Below are positions 13,831 through 52,500 of a DNA stretch of 60,000 nucleotides, in pieces. The stretch is from Bugula neritina (taxonomy: Eukaryota; Bryozoa; Gymnolaemata; Cheilostomatida; Bugulidae), in contig OZ037770.1 in NCBI GenBank assembly GCA_964035545.1, forward strand, positions 5,253,662 through 5,313,661, in the 5' to 3' direction. The position numbers and the translations under genes are program-made. How positions within the stretch are numbered: position 1 is the stretch's first letter; each line of letters opens with the position of its first letter. Under the pieces are notes generated by a model. It saw only the letters and a program-made list of their open reading frames with translations, was not told where the DNA came from and did not search any database.

Positions 13831-13981
13831 CATTACGTAAAGGAAGATAGTCATATTTGATTATTCATTCTTGAAGTTTTCTGTTTATTGTTTCAGATTT
13901 GCTTCAACAACCTGTTTTGCAGTTGAAAACTAAACCAAGTCAAACTGAGCAACACCAATGTGAACATTTCCCTCACCCTTC

Positions 13982-38489
<24,508 letters not shown>

Positions 38490-38499
38490 TTTCACCTAC

Positions 38500-38730
38500 A
38501 CCTACAATAACTATGCCATCACCTACAGCTAACTTCCCCATCACCTACAGTAACTATGCCATCACCTACAGATAACTTCCCCATCACCTACAGATAACTT
38601 CCCCATCACCTACAGATAACTTCCCCATCACCTACAGCTAACTTCCTCATCACCTACAGATAATTTCCCCATCACCTACAGATAACTTCCCCATCACCTA
38701 CAGATAACTACCCCATCACCTACAGATAAC
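38500..38730. repeat. 22-bp minisatellite in the BRCA2 3' UTR
   Basis: About ten copies of CACCTACAGATAACTTCCCC plus AT begin about ten bases after the BRCA2 stop codon (38487-38489), upstream of the poly(A) signal. It is therefore probably transcribed into the mRNA. Confidence 0.93.
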
Positions 38731-38989
38731 TGCCACAGAATCACAAATTTAACCAATTTATTTACACGCAATTAATTCTACTGAAATTGTAACTACATAT
38801 AGAGTCTTGCTTTAGATTTGTGCATTCATTTTATTTTGTTAGTTTATTTTCCTTCTGTGGGAAGCAAAATCTGCTAATCACAGCTATTTTTCCATGAATC
38901 AATTTGAATCTCCTACTCTAAGTTTATTTTGTCACACAATAGTATTTTCCTGTTACTTATATTTTAATTAGTGTTTTACTCAAACTGTT

Positions 38990-38995
38990 AATAAA
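38990..38995 (+). terminator. BRCA2: Poly(A) signal of BRCA2
   Basis: AATAAA 500 bases after the stop codon, the first canonical signal downstream of the minisatellite. Confidence 0.6.
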
Positions 38996-39894
38996 AAGGT
39001 TATCAGATTCAAAGACTTATCACTGCAGGTATAAACACAGCGCAGGTGTTTCTTCTCACAACTTACAGCATACCTATACTACTTCCTATTAGTTCTTACT
39101 ATAAAGTTGACTTGCAGAAATACTCAGATACGAGTTCCAATCATGTTTCCTAAACTTACTAAACAATATTCCCAGCTAATAAAAGCCCTAAGATACTAGA
39201 ACCCCCAACAGCTTTGAACTGGTTTAAAAACAGCATTGTGTTGCATATTTGACAAGCAGTACCTGCAGAAACGTTTGACAACTCTAAACCTGTAGGGCTA
39301 AACATTCATTTCCTTTGTATTTGCAATGGCTTAACATTACTAGGGCATAGCATTTGAGTCTTGGACTCAATTCAAAACTAACCAGCAATGTAACTGCAGG
39401 CCAGTGTTTTCTAAACTCATGGGAGTTGAATTTGCGTGAAAAAGAGAGACTTGAGCTAACCATCAGCTACAGCTGTACTCTAAAGGACTTGGTTAGCTTG
39501 AGTAGTCTGTTGAGTAATGTTGGCTAAGTTTAAGTTTGGAGTACCAAGAGTGATGGTAATTATTAGAGCATGGACCAGGTTCCACATGCTATGGGTGTCT
39601 TAGCATATTACTTGCTTGTGTTAAAAGCATTCAATATTTAGTCTCTGCCATTGAATTTATGATTCTTGTAGGACTGTTATTCTTCAGGTACACTTGAAAA
39701 CTACCAAATCTTATAACATTTTGTGACGAGCTATGGAATGCATGCACAAAGTCAGCAACAACAGACTTCATAATAATATGTTTTATCGGTTATATTCACA
39801 AAGTAATGCTTACAACACAATATTCATGACTATTATTAGATGGAGCTGCCAGAATATGTGTAGTGGATTCAGCTGTGGGATTGTGCCCTCCTGA
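38996..39894. other. Spacer between BRCA2 and the actinoporin-like gene
   Basis: The two genes converge here. No exon or repeat was recognised. It should contain the 3' UTR of the actinoporin-like gene, but no canonical AATAAA was found on the minus strand close to its stop codon. Confidence 0.5.
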
Positions 39895-41685
39895 CTACTG
39901 GTAGATCAGTGGTTGGAGGTTGTTAAGGTTTATGTATTCACCCACACCATTTGCAAAGTCTCCGTTAGACATTGGGAACACGGAGATGCTAATGTGCGGG
40001 TGGTGAGACGTGCCCATACTGCCATGCACACAAATCTCACTATTGCAGTATTTTATAGCCTTTGTACCATCATAGTCATACTCTTGTCGGGTGAAAGTAC
40101 CTTTGTCACTGTACATTGTATCAGCCAATGAGGAAGTATAATGATCGTCTGCGCCAATGATGCCTACAGCCAGAGTGTTGCTGTGGAAGTCAAAGTTGAA
40201 GGGAGCCGACCACATGACTGCTAGCCTCATTTTCCCATTCACATCCCAGGAAACTGTCCCATAACTCCCTGCAACAATGTAGCCAGTCTTTCTCATCACC
40301 ATCATCTCTTTGGTGCCTGGTTGCACTGCTGTGGGAGGTGAAATCACATAGCCCGAGTTCTCATAGAATATTGGCAAGGTCAAGGGCCACTTGCTGTAGT
40401 TATCTATCTGCAGCGTGACGCCTACTCGGTAGTTTCTAGATTCTTCCACGGCTTTTGCTGAGGAAGTAATGCTGTTCCCATTTGACAGAGCTTTTCCAAG
40501 GACTGAGGTAATGAGTTTGGTGTTAGGGTTGACTAAAAGTACACAACATAACATACTGATAACATAACATACTGATATATCTACTAGCTATAGACTAATA
40601 TAAGCAAATTTATCTTCCATGCATAAGGTTAGCCCTCTATACACACTTTGGGCGCACCGTAGGTCCTAACATAAAATATCAGCCATTTTTACAATAGCTT
40701 CATGCATGGTACATCAGGATCAAGTACTGCTTAATTTAAAAAAGTTATATCTGGCTCGGACAGGAAGATGTTTGCATCAATTTATTGGATCTAAATGTCC
40801 AATGAGGTGTCATAGATTGTACCCAATAGCGCACTTTGAGAACTGCAACCTGGAAACACTAAAAATGGTTGACATTTTACTTTACAGCTTACGGTGTGGC
40901 AAAGTGTGTCTAGGGGGTGAGACTTGTCAGCAGTGAACTAAAAAATAAGATGCAATATTCACACACAGCAGTTTTTTGTTTGCAGTTTACATCAACAAGA
41001 GTTTTTTTATAATGAATTTAGAATCACAATGCTTTAAATAGCTGTAGTTTGTTTTTTTTTTGGTTTCACAGAGAGTAAGGAGTTCCGTGATCAGATATTT
41101 CTCGTTACATCACTATGAAGGACCTTATATGGTCCACAGGCTTCACCATACCTAGGGTGCTCTTTCTTTACATATACATAGCTATGGAGGATATTTCTCA
41201 TACAATTATTTACTCTTACAATTCAACTTGCAATAGATAATTGTTTGCAGTTTTAAAATCCAACCTTGGGAAGTGGTATAATTATTAAGGTCATGGTTGG
41301 GGTTTGAATCTTGGGTTAGGCTATCCGCTATCACAAGAAGCCATAATGCGGTTTGCAACAATAGTAACAAGTTTTTAGCCTGCTTAGACCTTAACCTGAA
41401 AGTTCTTGCAGGGATAGTGGACCAAATTATACAGACATAGCTCAAGTTGATAATGACAACAGTAAGCTTAGAGCAATGCAAGTTCATAATTCCCTTATTA
41501 GTAACAGGAATCAGTTGACCTACATCTATTTTAAGTTGACCTACATTTATTTTAAGTTTTTAGTATTTTAACAAAACATGCACCAGATACTCATACATAC
41601 CGCCTTCTCCATAGGATGCGACTTCGCCAAACACCAAAGAACACCCAGTCAATAAAATTAAGGTAACTCCAACCACACTATGCAT
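39895..41685 (-). CDS. Actinoporin-like secreted pore-forming protein
   Basis: A member of the sea anemone cytolysin fold, which binds sphingomyelin membranes and inserts an N-terminal helix to form pores. Two exons on the minus strand, 41685-41601 and 40532-39895, join in phase 1 to give 240 aa. Residues 1-20 are a signal peptide (start codon at 41685, then a hydrophobic stretch ending near LVFG). An amphipathic segment around KLITSVLGKAL (about residue 33 on) would be the pore helix. The core shows the family pattern: YVISPP and PG in the lipid-head region, a GSYGTVSWDV strand, and VMWSAPFNFDFHSN. The C-terminal part has two cysteines five residues apart (CNSEIC), which is unusual, and a tail longer than in the classical toxins. 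The reading frame looks intact. Non-cnidarian animals also carry such proteins, so a venom role should not be assumed. Confidence 0.85.
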
Positions 41686-41788
41686 GGTGAATTTATACAT
41701 GTAATGGGTATGTCACTCTGCAGCTGTATGATGTGGGTTAACTGAGAAATGACATCACATAGGATAAAGATTCTAATTGGTCCAACGT

Positions 41789-42130
<342 letters not shown>

Positions 42131-43528
42131 ACAAGCCTAAAGCTTTTAATCAGCTAAAATAATTAGCAAGTACTTGCATGAATGACTTAGGCTCTTAGAC
42201 TCTTACATCATATAGCTGTACTTTAAATTATTACATAAGTATCTTGAATTATTTTAGTATCTTGTAGTTTAATGCTGTAACTAAGTTATCAGTAGTGTTG
42301 CCAAACTCTACTCATTATTACTCAATATATTCACCAGTAAGCTATAATTACTTTAGAAAAGTCAAAATTAATTATTCGTGTTGTGTTTATAGTTTTTTAA
42401 ATATTGTTATTCAGTTAATTTTGCAGAAATAACATGTCAGCCTTCTCATTTCATTATTGACAATCTTAAAAGTAATAACGCTGAAAAAATTTTAGCTGGT
42501 ATGTTGGAATGCTTACAGTAAAACCATTATTCAAAAATATTTATAATTCTTGTAAAAAATTACATAATATAATGTATGCTTCAATATTATGCTATTGATC
42601 TATATAAAAATATATCAATTAATAAGCTTACAAACTATTGGAAAAATTATACTGAATACATTATATAATACATTGGCTAACTTTAAAATCACAGAAATTT
42701 CATCATATCTTTTCAAAGCTGACATAATATTATATAATATCAGAGTAAATTAAACTCAAATAACGTAACTTTGCACACAGCTTACTCATAGTCAAATGTA
42801 TATATATTAGTAACTTTTTTTAAATCATTTAAATGCATTGCTGATTTACATTTATCTATATTTATCAATATTTTTCTATAAAAATGATGCAAAACACCAT
42901 TCCTAGAAATATTAATACTTTTGGAATATCACTTAAAGCAGCACAGTGTTAGGGGTGACGAAGCACAGTTTTGATAAACATATTATTATTATTGTTTCCC
43001 CTAATTCTTAGCCCAAGACCCGCCTATCAATGCACTGGGTGACAACCAACCCTGTGCTGCTTCAAGCAATTTTCCTAGTGTTGGCTAAAAACAGACACAG
43101 GAAGCTATACTAATATAACCGAGGAGTATTGCTGAGTGGTATCGCCTACCGCCCTAACAGAATAATTGCCTAGTTGTTGAGAATTTAAGTGTAAAGTCAT
43201 CAACCAACTTGATCTAAATTGAAAAGTCTAAATGCAGCACACAACTTTTGATGATAATATTTGATTAGACATCCATATCCCACAATCCAAACAGAAAAAA
43301 GTGGAGATAGGTGAGAATAGGTGAGAATTATCACATAGTAGCAGTACCTAAGGACAATTGCTTCAGGTCAGTTAGTATAATACTCATACAACATTGTTAC
43401 TCTTCTTGCTGCAAATTCTTAGCTATCTATTTGGAGTTATTTTCTTTTTCTTGTCCAAACTCTTACACGGCTGCACATTGGCTGCAAACTGTAGCATATA
43501 GCAGTTTAGCTAACTCCAGTGGAAATCC
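42131..43528. other. AT-rich spacer
   Basis: No exon, SINE or tandem repeat was recognised. It separates the 5' end of the actinoporin-like gene from the 3' end of the ankyrin/coiled-coil gene. No clear poly(A) signal was identified for the latter. Confidence 0.5.
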
Positions 43529-46500
43529 TCATTCAGTGCTAGGATGTTGATTGTGTGCCTGCAAAAACAAGCTGAGATTTATTATGAGTTGATCTCATGA
43601 AATTTGAAGTACAAATTTATAATATTATTGTTCCGTAGAGGTGAAGTAAGCAGTCTTATTAAACTAATCATCTTGCGATAATAAATTTAATTTCATAGTA
43701 AGAGAAAACATATTGCACAAAGCATCATAACATAGCATAATACAATATAGCATAATACAATATACAATATACAATAACTTATAACATTAGCATAATAAAA
43801 TATGTAAATTATTACATAATACTATAATTAAATTGCTGTCAGTTGTTCCTTGTACCAGCTAAATATGTTTTAAAATGGTTTGAATATTACGCAAGATTAC
43901 ATATATAATTTTCAATGATAAAAAGCGTTGGATGCATACTTGACTCAACAACACATCTATAACCTTAGTTTCAGTGTAATCAGAAGGCTGGTCATGTCTC
44001 GCCTCACAAGCCATGCTATAAGCAACATGGCTCAAGTGCATGTAGAAAAAAACTTCAATTGAATGTCTTTTGAATGGTTCAAACCAGCAGCCGAGCACTT
44101 ATGAGTCATGCTAGACTTGATGAGTCATGCTAGACATGGTGACATAAGCCAGCTAGCCCTTCCCTTACTATACACTATGCTAAATGCTATTATCTGTTTT
44201 ACAACATCGCACTCCCTGCCGCAATCACTGCCTTACATCAAAGGAATTCGCAGCTACAGGTTAATGCAAGCACAAATTAATCTGTTATAAGGGCATCCAT
44301 CCATCTGCCATGATGGCAGTCATGGAAATGCAGTGAATGTCTCATAGGTAGTGAGCATCCACACATAGGCAGTAGCAGTGAGCATCCACACATAGGCAGT
44401 AGCAGTGAGCACCCACACATAGGTAGTAGCAGTGAGCACCAACACATAGGCAGTAGCAGTGAGCACTCACACATAGGTAGTAGCAGTGAGCACCCACACA
44501 TAGGTAGTAGCAGTGAACACCCACACATAGGCAGTAACAGTGAGCACTCACACATAGGCAGTAGCAGTGAGCACCAACACGCATAGACAGTAAAGTGTAA
44601 CAATAATGAGCTTTAACTTACTGGTATTTGTGTTGTCCCAATCATCATCAAAGGATTCTACAGAATAATATGATGTAACACTTAAACAATACATTTGATC
44701 TGTAAATATTATTCTCAATCTCATATAGCTGAAATAGTAAAGTACACAATAATTCAGATTCACATGGAAAGTATTATATGATGGGCACAAATCTCTGAAG
44801 AAAAGTTTTACTTGTCAAGACTTATTTGCCACTGTTTATATTTTATAAACTATAAAGTGACTTGAATGCATATGTAGTAGTCACAGTTGAGTAAACATAT
44901 AGAAAGCTTGAAAGTGAGATTTGCTCAGAGTTGTCTCATTATTTTTAATAACACTGAACAATTTATTTTATCCTTATACAATAAAACTGCAATAGACACA
45001 TCACTAAAGCTCAAACAAATAGCCATTCAACTCTATTAGCCAGAGTAGGTTAGCATGATTTACACAGAGTAACAACTACTTTGGAAATTGAATAACACGT
45101 TTGTCTTTTTCATCAACATTCCTTTAGAAGAGATTTTTTCAGAATTGGGGCATGACTGGCATTGCCCTTATTTTAAGATTTATGTATCTGTTAAAACTAC
45201 TTGGGTTTTAACTAACTATTTCTCTAATTTGATTTCTTGGGTAAACTTAGTTAATCAATAATTTGGCGCTTGGCCAAATTGTTGATTAACTGTTTAAGCC
45301 AACAGTGATTGTAAATTAATCTCCTTAATCTAAGTCAATATTTAATTTACTACAGGCTAATAATAGAGTGGAAAGATCAATCATTACTTAAAGTATTATT
45401 CTAAAATTGGCACAATGCCAAGCCAGCGGGTCTTATTTCCTATAGTTTGAGCTCTTATCGCACTTGAGCTTCAATTACAGCATAATGAAAAGCCTTTCAT
45501 AAGGTTCCATGATGCAAGATCTATTATAACACAGTACTCGTTGGTTGGTTATCAAGTAAGGGCCTTAGAACATAGTGATAAGCTACGAGCTCCATGTACA
45601 AGTGGCTAGTTGTAGTCACAAAAGCATTTATAAATCACTTAAGGAGTTAGCTTCGTGAAGTAGCCATGATATTAGCCTACACTCTCAATAAGTTTTATCT
45701 CAAATGTAACGTAATGTATATTCTTATTTTGTATTGTAGCATTATAGCTATATAAGCTATTAAGGAAAAAAAGCTTTCAACTACATGTACAGTATGTAGC
45801 TGTTTTTTATGTATCTTATATTTTTACTTGTTTTGTACCTTTTAACCAAATTATATATATACTAAAATAGAATATTTGTCTTAATATCACAATACAAAAT
45901 CAGACACAATATTGGAATATTAATATAAGGAATGACTCACTGAACAGCAGCTTCACCACATCAGACAGCATGTGCCCAAACTTCTCCAACTCCTTCCTGC
46001 ACTGCTCATCACATGACCTTTCTCTGTCAGGGTTGTCTATAAACTCGGCCAGCTGATGTTGTAATGCACCAATCATCTCTCTTTGCCTGTCATGGCGGAG
46101 TGAGCAGTGCTGTCTAGCTGCCTGGTGCTCATCCAGGCTCTTAGCTAATTGATGTTGCTCAGCAGCCAAAGTCTCTAATTCTAATATATATAGAAATGCT
46201 AATCAAGCTATGCATTAATAGCCTATACTATATAAATGTTGCCTAAACAGTTGATATTGCACCTACAGGAGCAGTAGTGGAAAGATTGAGATAGCCAAAG
46301 TATATTGATTTTTTTATTAAATTTTGGTTTGGGTTGCGGGTTTAAATAACAACTTTTTATGCTACATTTCTTTTCTAAAGCACAGGCTTTTCTGAATGTC
46401 TCCACTGCTGCACCTAGTATACCTCTGCTATATGCAAAGTAAAAGTAGAACATGGGATTCTAATCTGTGAATCAATTATCTAATTAACAGTTATTAACAA

Positions 46501-49500
46501 GAAGTTGTAATGAAATATATTTTATATAAAGTAACAGCATAAATGCTTTTAGGATTATATAACCCAATTTATGCAGAAAGCATAGAATGCCCATTTAAAT
46601 TAAGAATGACTATAGCGTGCAGTAACGGCTAACGACTATAGTATAACTAGAATCTCCATTAATGTGTAGCAAAAGTTCCAACAGTAGTGTCGACCAACAA
46701 TACATTTTTTACCGGTTATATTGATGTCGTGCATCATAGCTTTAATATCTTGTTACTTAAGCTAAGAAGACTTTTTATAAATTTAAACTGAGTGCCCAAT
46801 AATGCTGAAACTGTTTTTAACTATGGTGTCTTATTTACAAGAGTATTCTAATTGTTAAACTGAGACCTGAAACGACTAATAAAGATACATAATTTATTAT
46901 TGTTCTCAATCTTAAATTTGTTTTACTGACTGCTCAAATCAAGGGAAATTGTGTGACTTCTGGCTGCCTGTTGTGAAATTACTGTCCCTCCTCAACTCGA
47001 CTTTGAACCACAGACTAAGTCTTGCAAACCAATACACTACAGAAGCTACGGGGTTATCCCAACACTACATCTTCACACTTAACTTACGCTCAGTTATTTC
47101 CAGCAACTTTCTTTCTGATTCATCTTTTTCTACTCGCTGTTTGTCGCGTAATGCTCCATTCTCTTCCTTCAAATCCTTGACCACTACGAACAAAGTTTTA
47201 ATCAATGCCCATCAGAGAGTGGCTAATAATGAAACATAGTAAAACATTGTTCTTCCTAGTGTTTTTCACATAATGCTCAAACCAAGAGAATTCTTCTTGT
47301 CTGCTATATAAGATAATTACCTAAACTGGGAATCGAACCAATAAAAAGAGGGATCGTCACGGTGTAATGTCAACACTACATCTTCGTACTCAACTTACGC
47401 TCAGTTATTTCCTGAAATTTTCTTTCTGATTCTTCTTTTACCACCCGTAATGCTCCATTCTCTACCTTCAAATCCTTCAAATCCTTCACCTCTATAAACA
47501 AGGTTTTAATCAATGCCCATCAGAAAGTGACTACTATATTATAGCATACTTATTTTTCCGCAGGTAAATTGAAATATTCCATCAGTTGTGCAAGCTATAG
47601 AACCACTGCCGTCATGGTCAGTATTAGTGGGCGGTATAATCTGCACAGGTAAAATGGCACAGGTGATAATAGCACAAATAGAAAAGTAGGCAAAATGGCA
47701 CATTATCAATATTGGGGTTTTGGGGTTGGGAGTTGGAGTTTGAAGCTAGGGTTTAGGGGTTTGGGGTTTGAGAAAATTTAACATCAGTGAGCTATTTTTA
47801 CCTATTTTTCCATTTATGCCATTATTACATGCGCCATTTTTGTCTAAAATTATTGCAATGCATTAAAATTTTCATTGAATATATTTGGATAGTTTTTATA
47901 AACAGCTAATTAACTAAATGACGTTTTGTCTAATTCCAGCTACAAAAGGTGAAAAGTTGATGAGCTTATTTCTTTTCTTAAAACTTGCAATTATAATAAT
48001 TATGCATAATGACTCCTATGTTCAAGTTTAACTTACGGCCAACTAGTTGCTGCAATTCAGCCTTCAATTCTTCATACAATGTACACTTTTCCTCCTTCTC
48101 TCTCTGAAGCACTACAAATCAACAATCTAGTGTTAACTATCTCCCACAGTGTCCGATGACAGTGTAAAGTAGAGTAAATAAAATAATTACTCAACTGTAC
48201 ACGTAACTTGAATAAAAAATTCCCCTGACTGCATGAACAATCTGAAAGAGTGTTGAATTACTTACAGGTAAGTTTACCTACAAAGAAAGTGATGCAAAGA
48301 GTGCACAATCATTCAGCGTAATTACAGGTTGTAAAGTGAGTCATTGCAATTAATAAACTGAAATTAAACAGATCCTAATATATTAATTTACTGATTCACA
48401 TTTCGAAATTAGTAATGAATTGGATTATAAATTTAGCAGTTTAAAAACACCTAAATACTTGTGAATAATTTCCTGAACTCACGAACAAATAGATAGTAAA
48501 ACGTTTTGACAACCAAATTAGACATTATGTTTGTGCTTTCTGAACTAAAACTTATGTAAGAGTTATGCTTGGTTGTACACGGACAAGACAATTGATTGAA
48601 TTGACCCAGAATTTTGAACAAAAAATTTTAAATATGTTGGAGCGCTATGTACGATTTTTTAAGTAATATGTTTGATTCTGGCTGGTTTTCTCCTTTAACA
48701 AAGTGAGTGTCATTACTGCACAGGTAACCAGGCTTTTTATTTACTGCTCCTTTGCAATAATTTCGCAAAATGTTTGTTCTAAAAATATGTAGCAGTAAAA
48801 ATCTTTGGTGTTGCCTTGAACTAAAATTCTTTAAACTTTGTGATAGGTTAGGAATGAGTTAAAAAATTTAAATGATGAAAATATTAATGCAAATTAATCA
48901 GTAGCCAGAGAAAAATTCTATTTAAAGAAATCTATGAGTGAACACTGAAAAGACTGGCTAATTTGTAGATTTAGCAAGCAGGGCTGAGAAACTAATATTA
49001 ACTATATCTTTAAAGATGCAAAACTATTTCGTTATAACTACTAACTATAGCTACTAACTATAGCTACTAACTATAGCTACTAACAATAGCTACTAACAAT
49101 AGCTACTAACAATAGCTACTAACAATAGCTACTAACTATAGCTACTAACTATAGCTACTAACTATAGCTACTAACTATAGCTACTAACAATAGCTACTAA
49201 CTATAGCTACTAACTATAGCTACTAACTATAGCTACTAACTATAGCTACTAACAATAGCTACTAACAATAGCTACTAACAATAGCTACTAACTATAGCTA
49301 CTAACTATAGCTACTAACTATAGCTACTAACTATAGCTACTAACTATAGCTACTAACTATAGCTACTAACAATAGCTACTAACAATAGCTACTAACAATA
49401 GCTACTAACAATAGCTACTAACTATAGCTACTAACTATAGCTACTAACTATAGCTACTAACAATAGCTACTAACAATAGCTACTAACTATAGCTACTAAC

Positions 49501-52500
49501 AATAGCTACTAACAATAGCTACTAACTATAGCTACTAACTATAGCTACTAACAATAGCTACTAACAATAGCTACTAACAATAGCTACTAACTATAGCTAC
49601 TAACTATAGCTACTAACTATAGCTACTAACTATAGCTACTAAATATAGCTACTATAACTAGCTACTAACTGGCTACTCACTGGTTATAAACATAACATTA
49701 AAATTAATATTTTGATACATCACTAAGAAGGAAAATCTACTTTGTAAATTAGCAAAAGCAGTGTATTTTATTACAGCCATTTTGAGTGAAGCTATGCTGC
49801 ATCTCTAATAACATACATATCATCTTTGGATATGGTGGGTTCTATTCTAAAAAGTATACAATTTATAAATGTATTTGACTGGTGGTCATGGTATTTAGTC
49901 ACGGCCATTGCATACGCATGACATGACACTTCCTCTAACAGTACGAAGATATGCATCACTACTGAGCTGCATCATTTTGCCAGGAACAAACTAACAACAT
50001 CTGAATTAGATTATCCAGAACTTAATTTTCAGTTCATAATTTATAGAATAGAGTCAATAGACCTTCTTCTATAATACTACAGAGAATCAGCTGTTAGGCT
50101 CTCTATAAAAGCTGTGCTAAACCATTGCTCTCGCACATCTAATGGAGCAAACTTGGTATTCAGTTAATTACGCGTAATAATGGCAGACTAAAATTAGGTC
50201 TATAAAACATTTTTATACTTTGCATACACTTATAGCTCCGTAGAAACTTGAAGTTAAATGGAAAATAATAAAAATTGGAATTTAAATGAATGGCAATAAA
50301 AGTAATTACTAAATAGGTAATTAATGAATGAGGAATCACATTATTTTATATAACACTATACTCAGTGGTTTTATGTGCACAAACTAAATAGAATCAACTT
50401 ACATCCATCCAATCCTTGCAGCTTTTCTTTAAACCCTTTATTTTCGGTCTGAAGGAACTCAATTGCTAAAATAGTTATAGACAGCTTAAAAAGTTTGAAA
50501 CCACAAACCATATAACTAACATGTAACTGGTCTATATTCTATTAATTCAATGCACATGTAGTGATGAATCTACCAAGTGTCCCTTGGTGTAACGGTTAGC
50601 ACACTTGCTTGCAAGCCAAGGGTCTTGGGTTTGATTCCCAGTGGGGGCAACTACTTTGTAAGTTATTTCGGCCTTTAGTAAAGTGTAGTAGTACTCTGAG
50701 GGAGTTGAGTGGCCAGGGAAGCCTGAATACTGAAAGAGTAGTAGATAGGCCTGCGGAGTTTTCGATAACTGGGTAGGATGTAGTGTTGAGTTTACCCAGT
50801 AGTCCCCTCAGTGTAACGGTTAGCACACTTGCTTGCAAGCTTGAGGCCTCGGGTTTGATTTCCGGTGGGGGCAATTATTTTACAGCACAAAAGGTTTTCT
50901 TATATTCAACTTAAAACCTGTTGGCAGGTTCAACTTACACCCATTCATTTGTTGCAGTTGTTTTTTAAGTACATCATTTTCTGCCTGTAGCTTCTTAACC
51001 CCTAAAAGAGTAAATTTACCTTTAGATCGATGATAGTTTTGAGCAACTGAGAATTAATTCAGATGAGCTTGGGTGTAGCAAACCAATCTTCAGTGTGGAT
51101 TTACTGCTTCATTTTACAGACTAAGTATCCAAGCTGGTGTTAGTATTAATCGTTGTGTAGTTTAGTATGTGTTAGGATTTGCACAAATCACTTGAACAAA
51201 AGTATTTCAGGAAATAAGTAAAGAATGCAACTCTTTCTGATAATAAAAAGCAGAATTAGTGTTCACTTCCTGCTATGCAGTAAATTTGATAACGACAACG
51301 AATTTCGGAAGACATAAATATAATCTTACTTTCATTTTGTATACCCGACTCCCTCTGTTGATCAGTGAACTCCTCACTGTTCCTTGCACTGGTTCCACTG
51401 TCAATAGTTTCTATAATAAAAATATTGTTTAAAAATACACAAGTTGTTACGCTGAGTGATTGAGTACTTTGATTATCTTATCCCTATACAGCTTTGAGGT
51501 GGTTTGAATGGCCTGTTCTTTAGATGTGGGCTTAATTACAACAACAGACAATGAGTATACAGCATTACTTGTTGGGTACAACAATGTTTGTTTAGATTGA
51601 GCACAATAGGTGGTTGGCTTGCAAGTTGGGAAACTTCGTTTGGGTTTGATTCCCAGTGAAGATAATCACCTGTGGTAATTTAATACTATTAGCATGTAGT
51701 GGCTTTAGCTATATGCGTAATTCATACTAGATTATTATAGTAGCACAAAAAGTATATTAAGTCTAAGTGTTAATAATTTTCCACTCCTGCATTAAATATA
51801 ATAAGCCAATAGCTCTATGCTAAGGTTATGTGGATTTGGGGTTCTTCTTGTGAACAAGAAGCTAGCATTAACGCGACTGTACTTCCTCTAATTATGACTC
51901 ATCTTGTGCAGTTCACACACAAGGAAATAAAACTAAGCGCAAGCAACTGCCCTAATTCACTTCAATGACCAGGTAACTGGTTAAGCTAATATAGTCATCA
52001 TTATGCAATACTAATCATTCCACTGGAAGCTTCCTAATTTCCAGGATTGGCTTTGGGAGAAATTTATTGCCCCTGATTAGATTTCACAGCATTATTATCA
52101 TAATTAGATGGGGGATTTGAATGCATAAATTTTACCTAACTATATCCAGCCTTTATATATATATATAAGCTGTTTCATTGCCGTGGAAAAACGACGTGAG
52201 CAAGTGAGTGATATACATCACAAACTACACATGTGGAGTATTCAACTGTGTATTTGCTGTGACTGCTATAAGTGACCTGCAAGTGTTTTAAATCTGGGCT
52301 GTCTAACAGGCGCCTAGTGGCCTGTAGTCTACATTTATGTGGCCCTGGAAGGCATAAAGCTAAAATTATTTTTCCACATGTATAGTTAATTAAAGTGAAA
52401 AGCCACTTTTTAACCGCTTTATTTATACACAGGCTACAAACATGCAGCCTGCAGTAACTACTGGTACTTAATTGTGTAATGATTCATAAGAATTTAGAAT

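Noticed and set aside
44277-44603. Cys-rich secreted-looking repeat peptide on the minus strand
   Set aside because: Translation of a 27-bp minisatellite; two different frames are open equally well and there is no start or splice support.
49030-49665. Regularly spaced repeats reminiscent of a CRISPR array
   Set aside because: Units are directly adjacent 13-mers without unique spacers, in an animal intron.
50579-50872. Two tRNA genes (possibly Cys or Gln)
   Set aside because: Anticodon stems contain mismatches, acceptor stems close poorly and the copies share SINE-like linking sequence; a covariance-model scan would decide.
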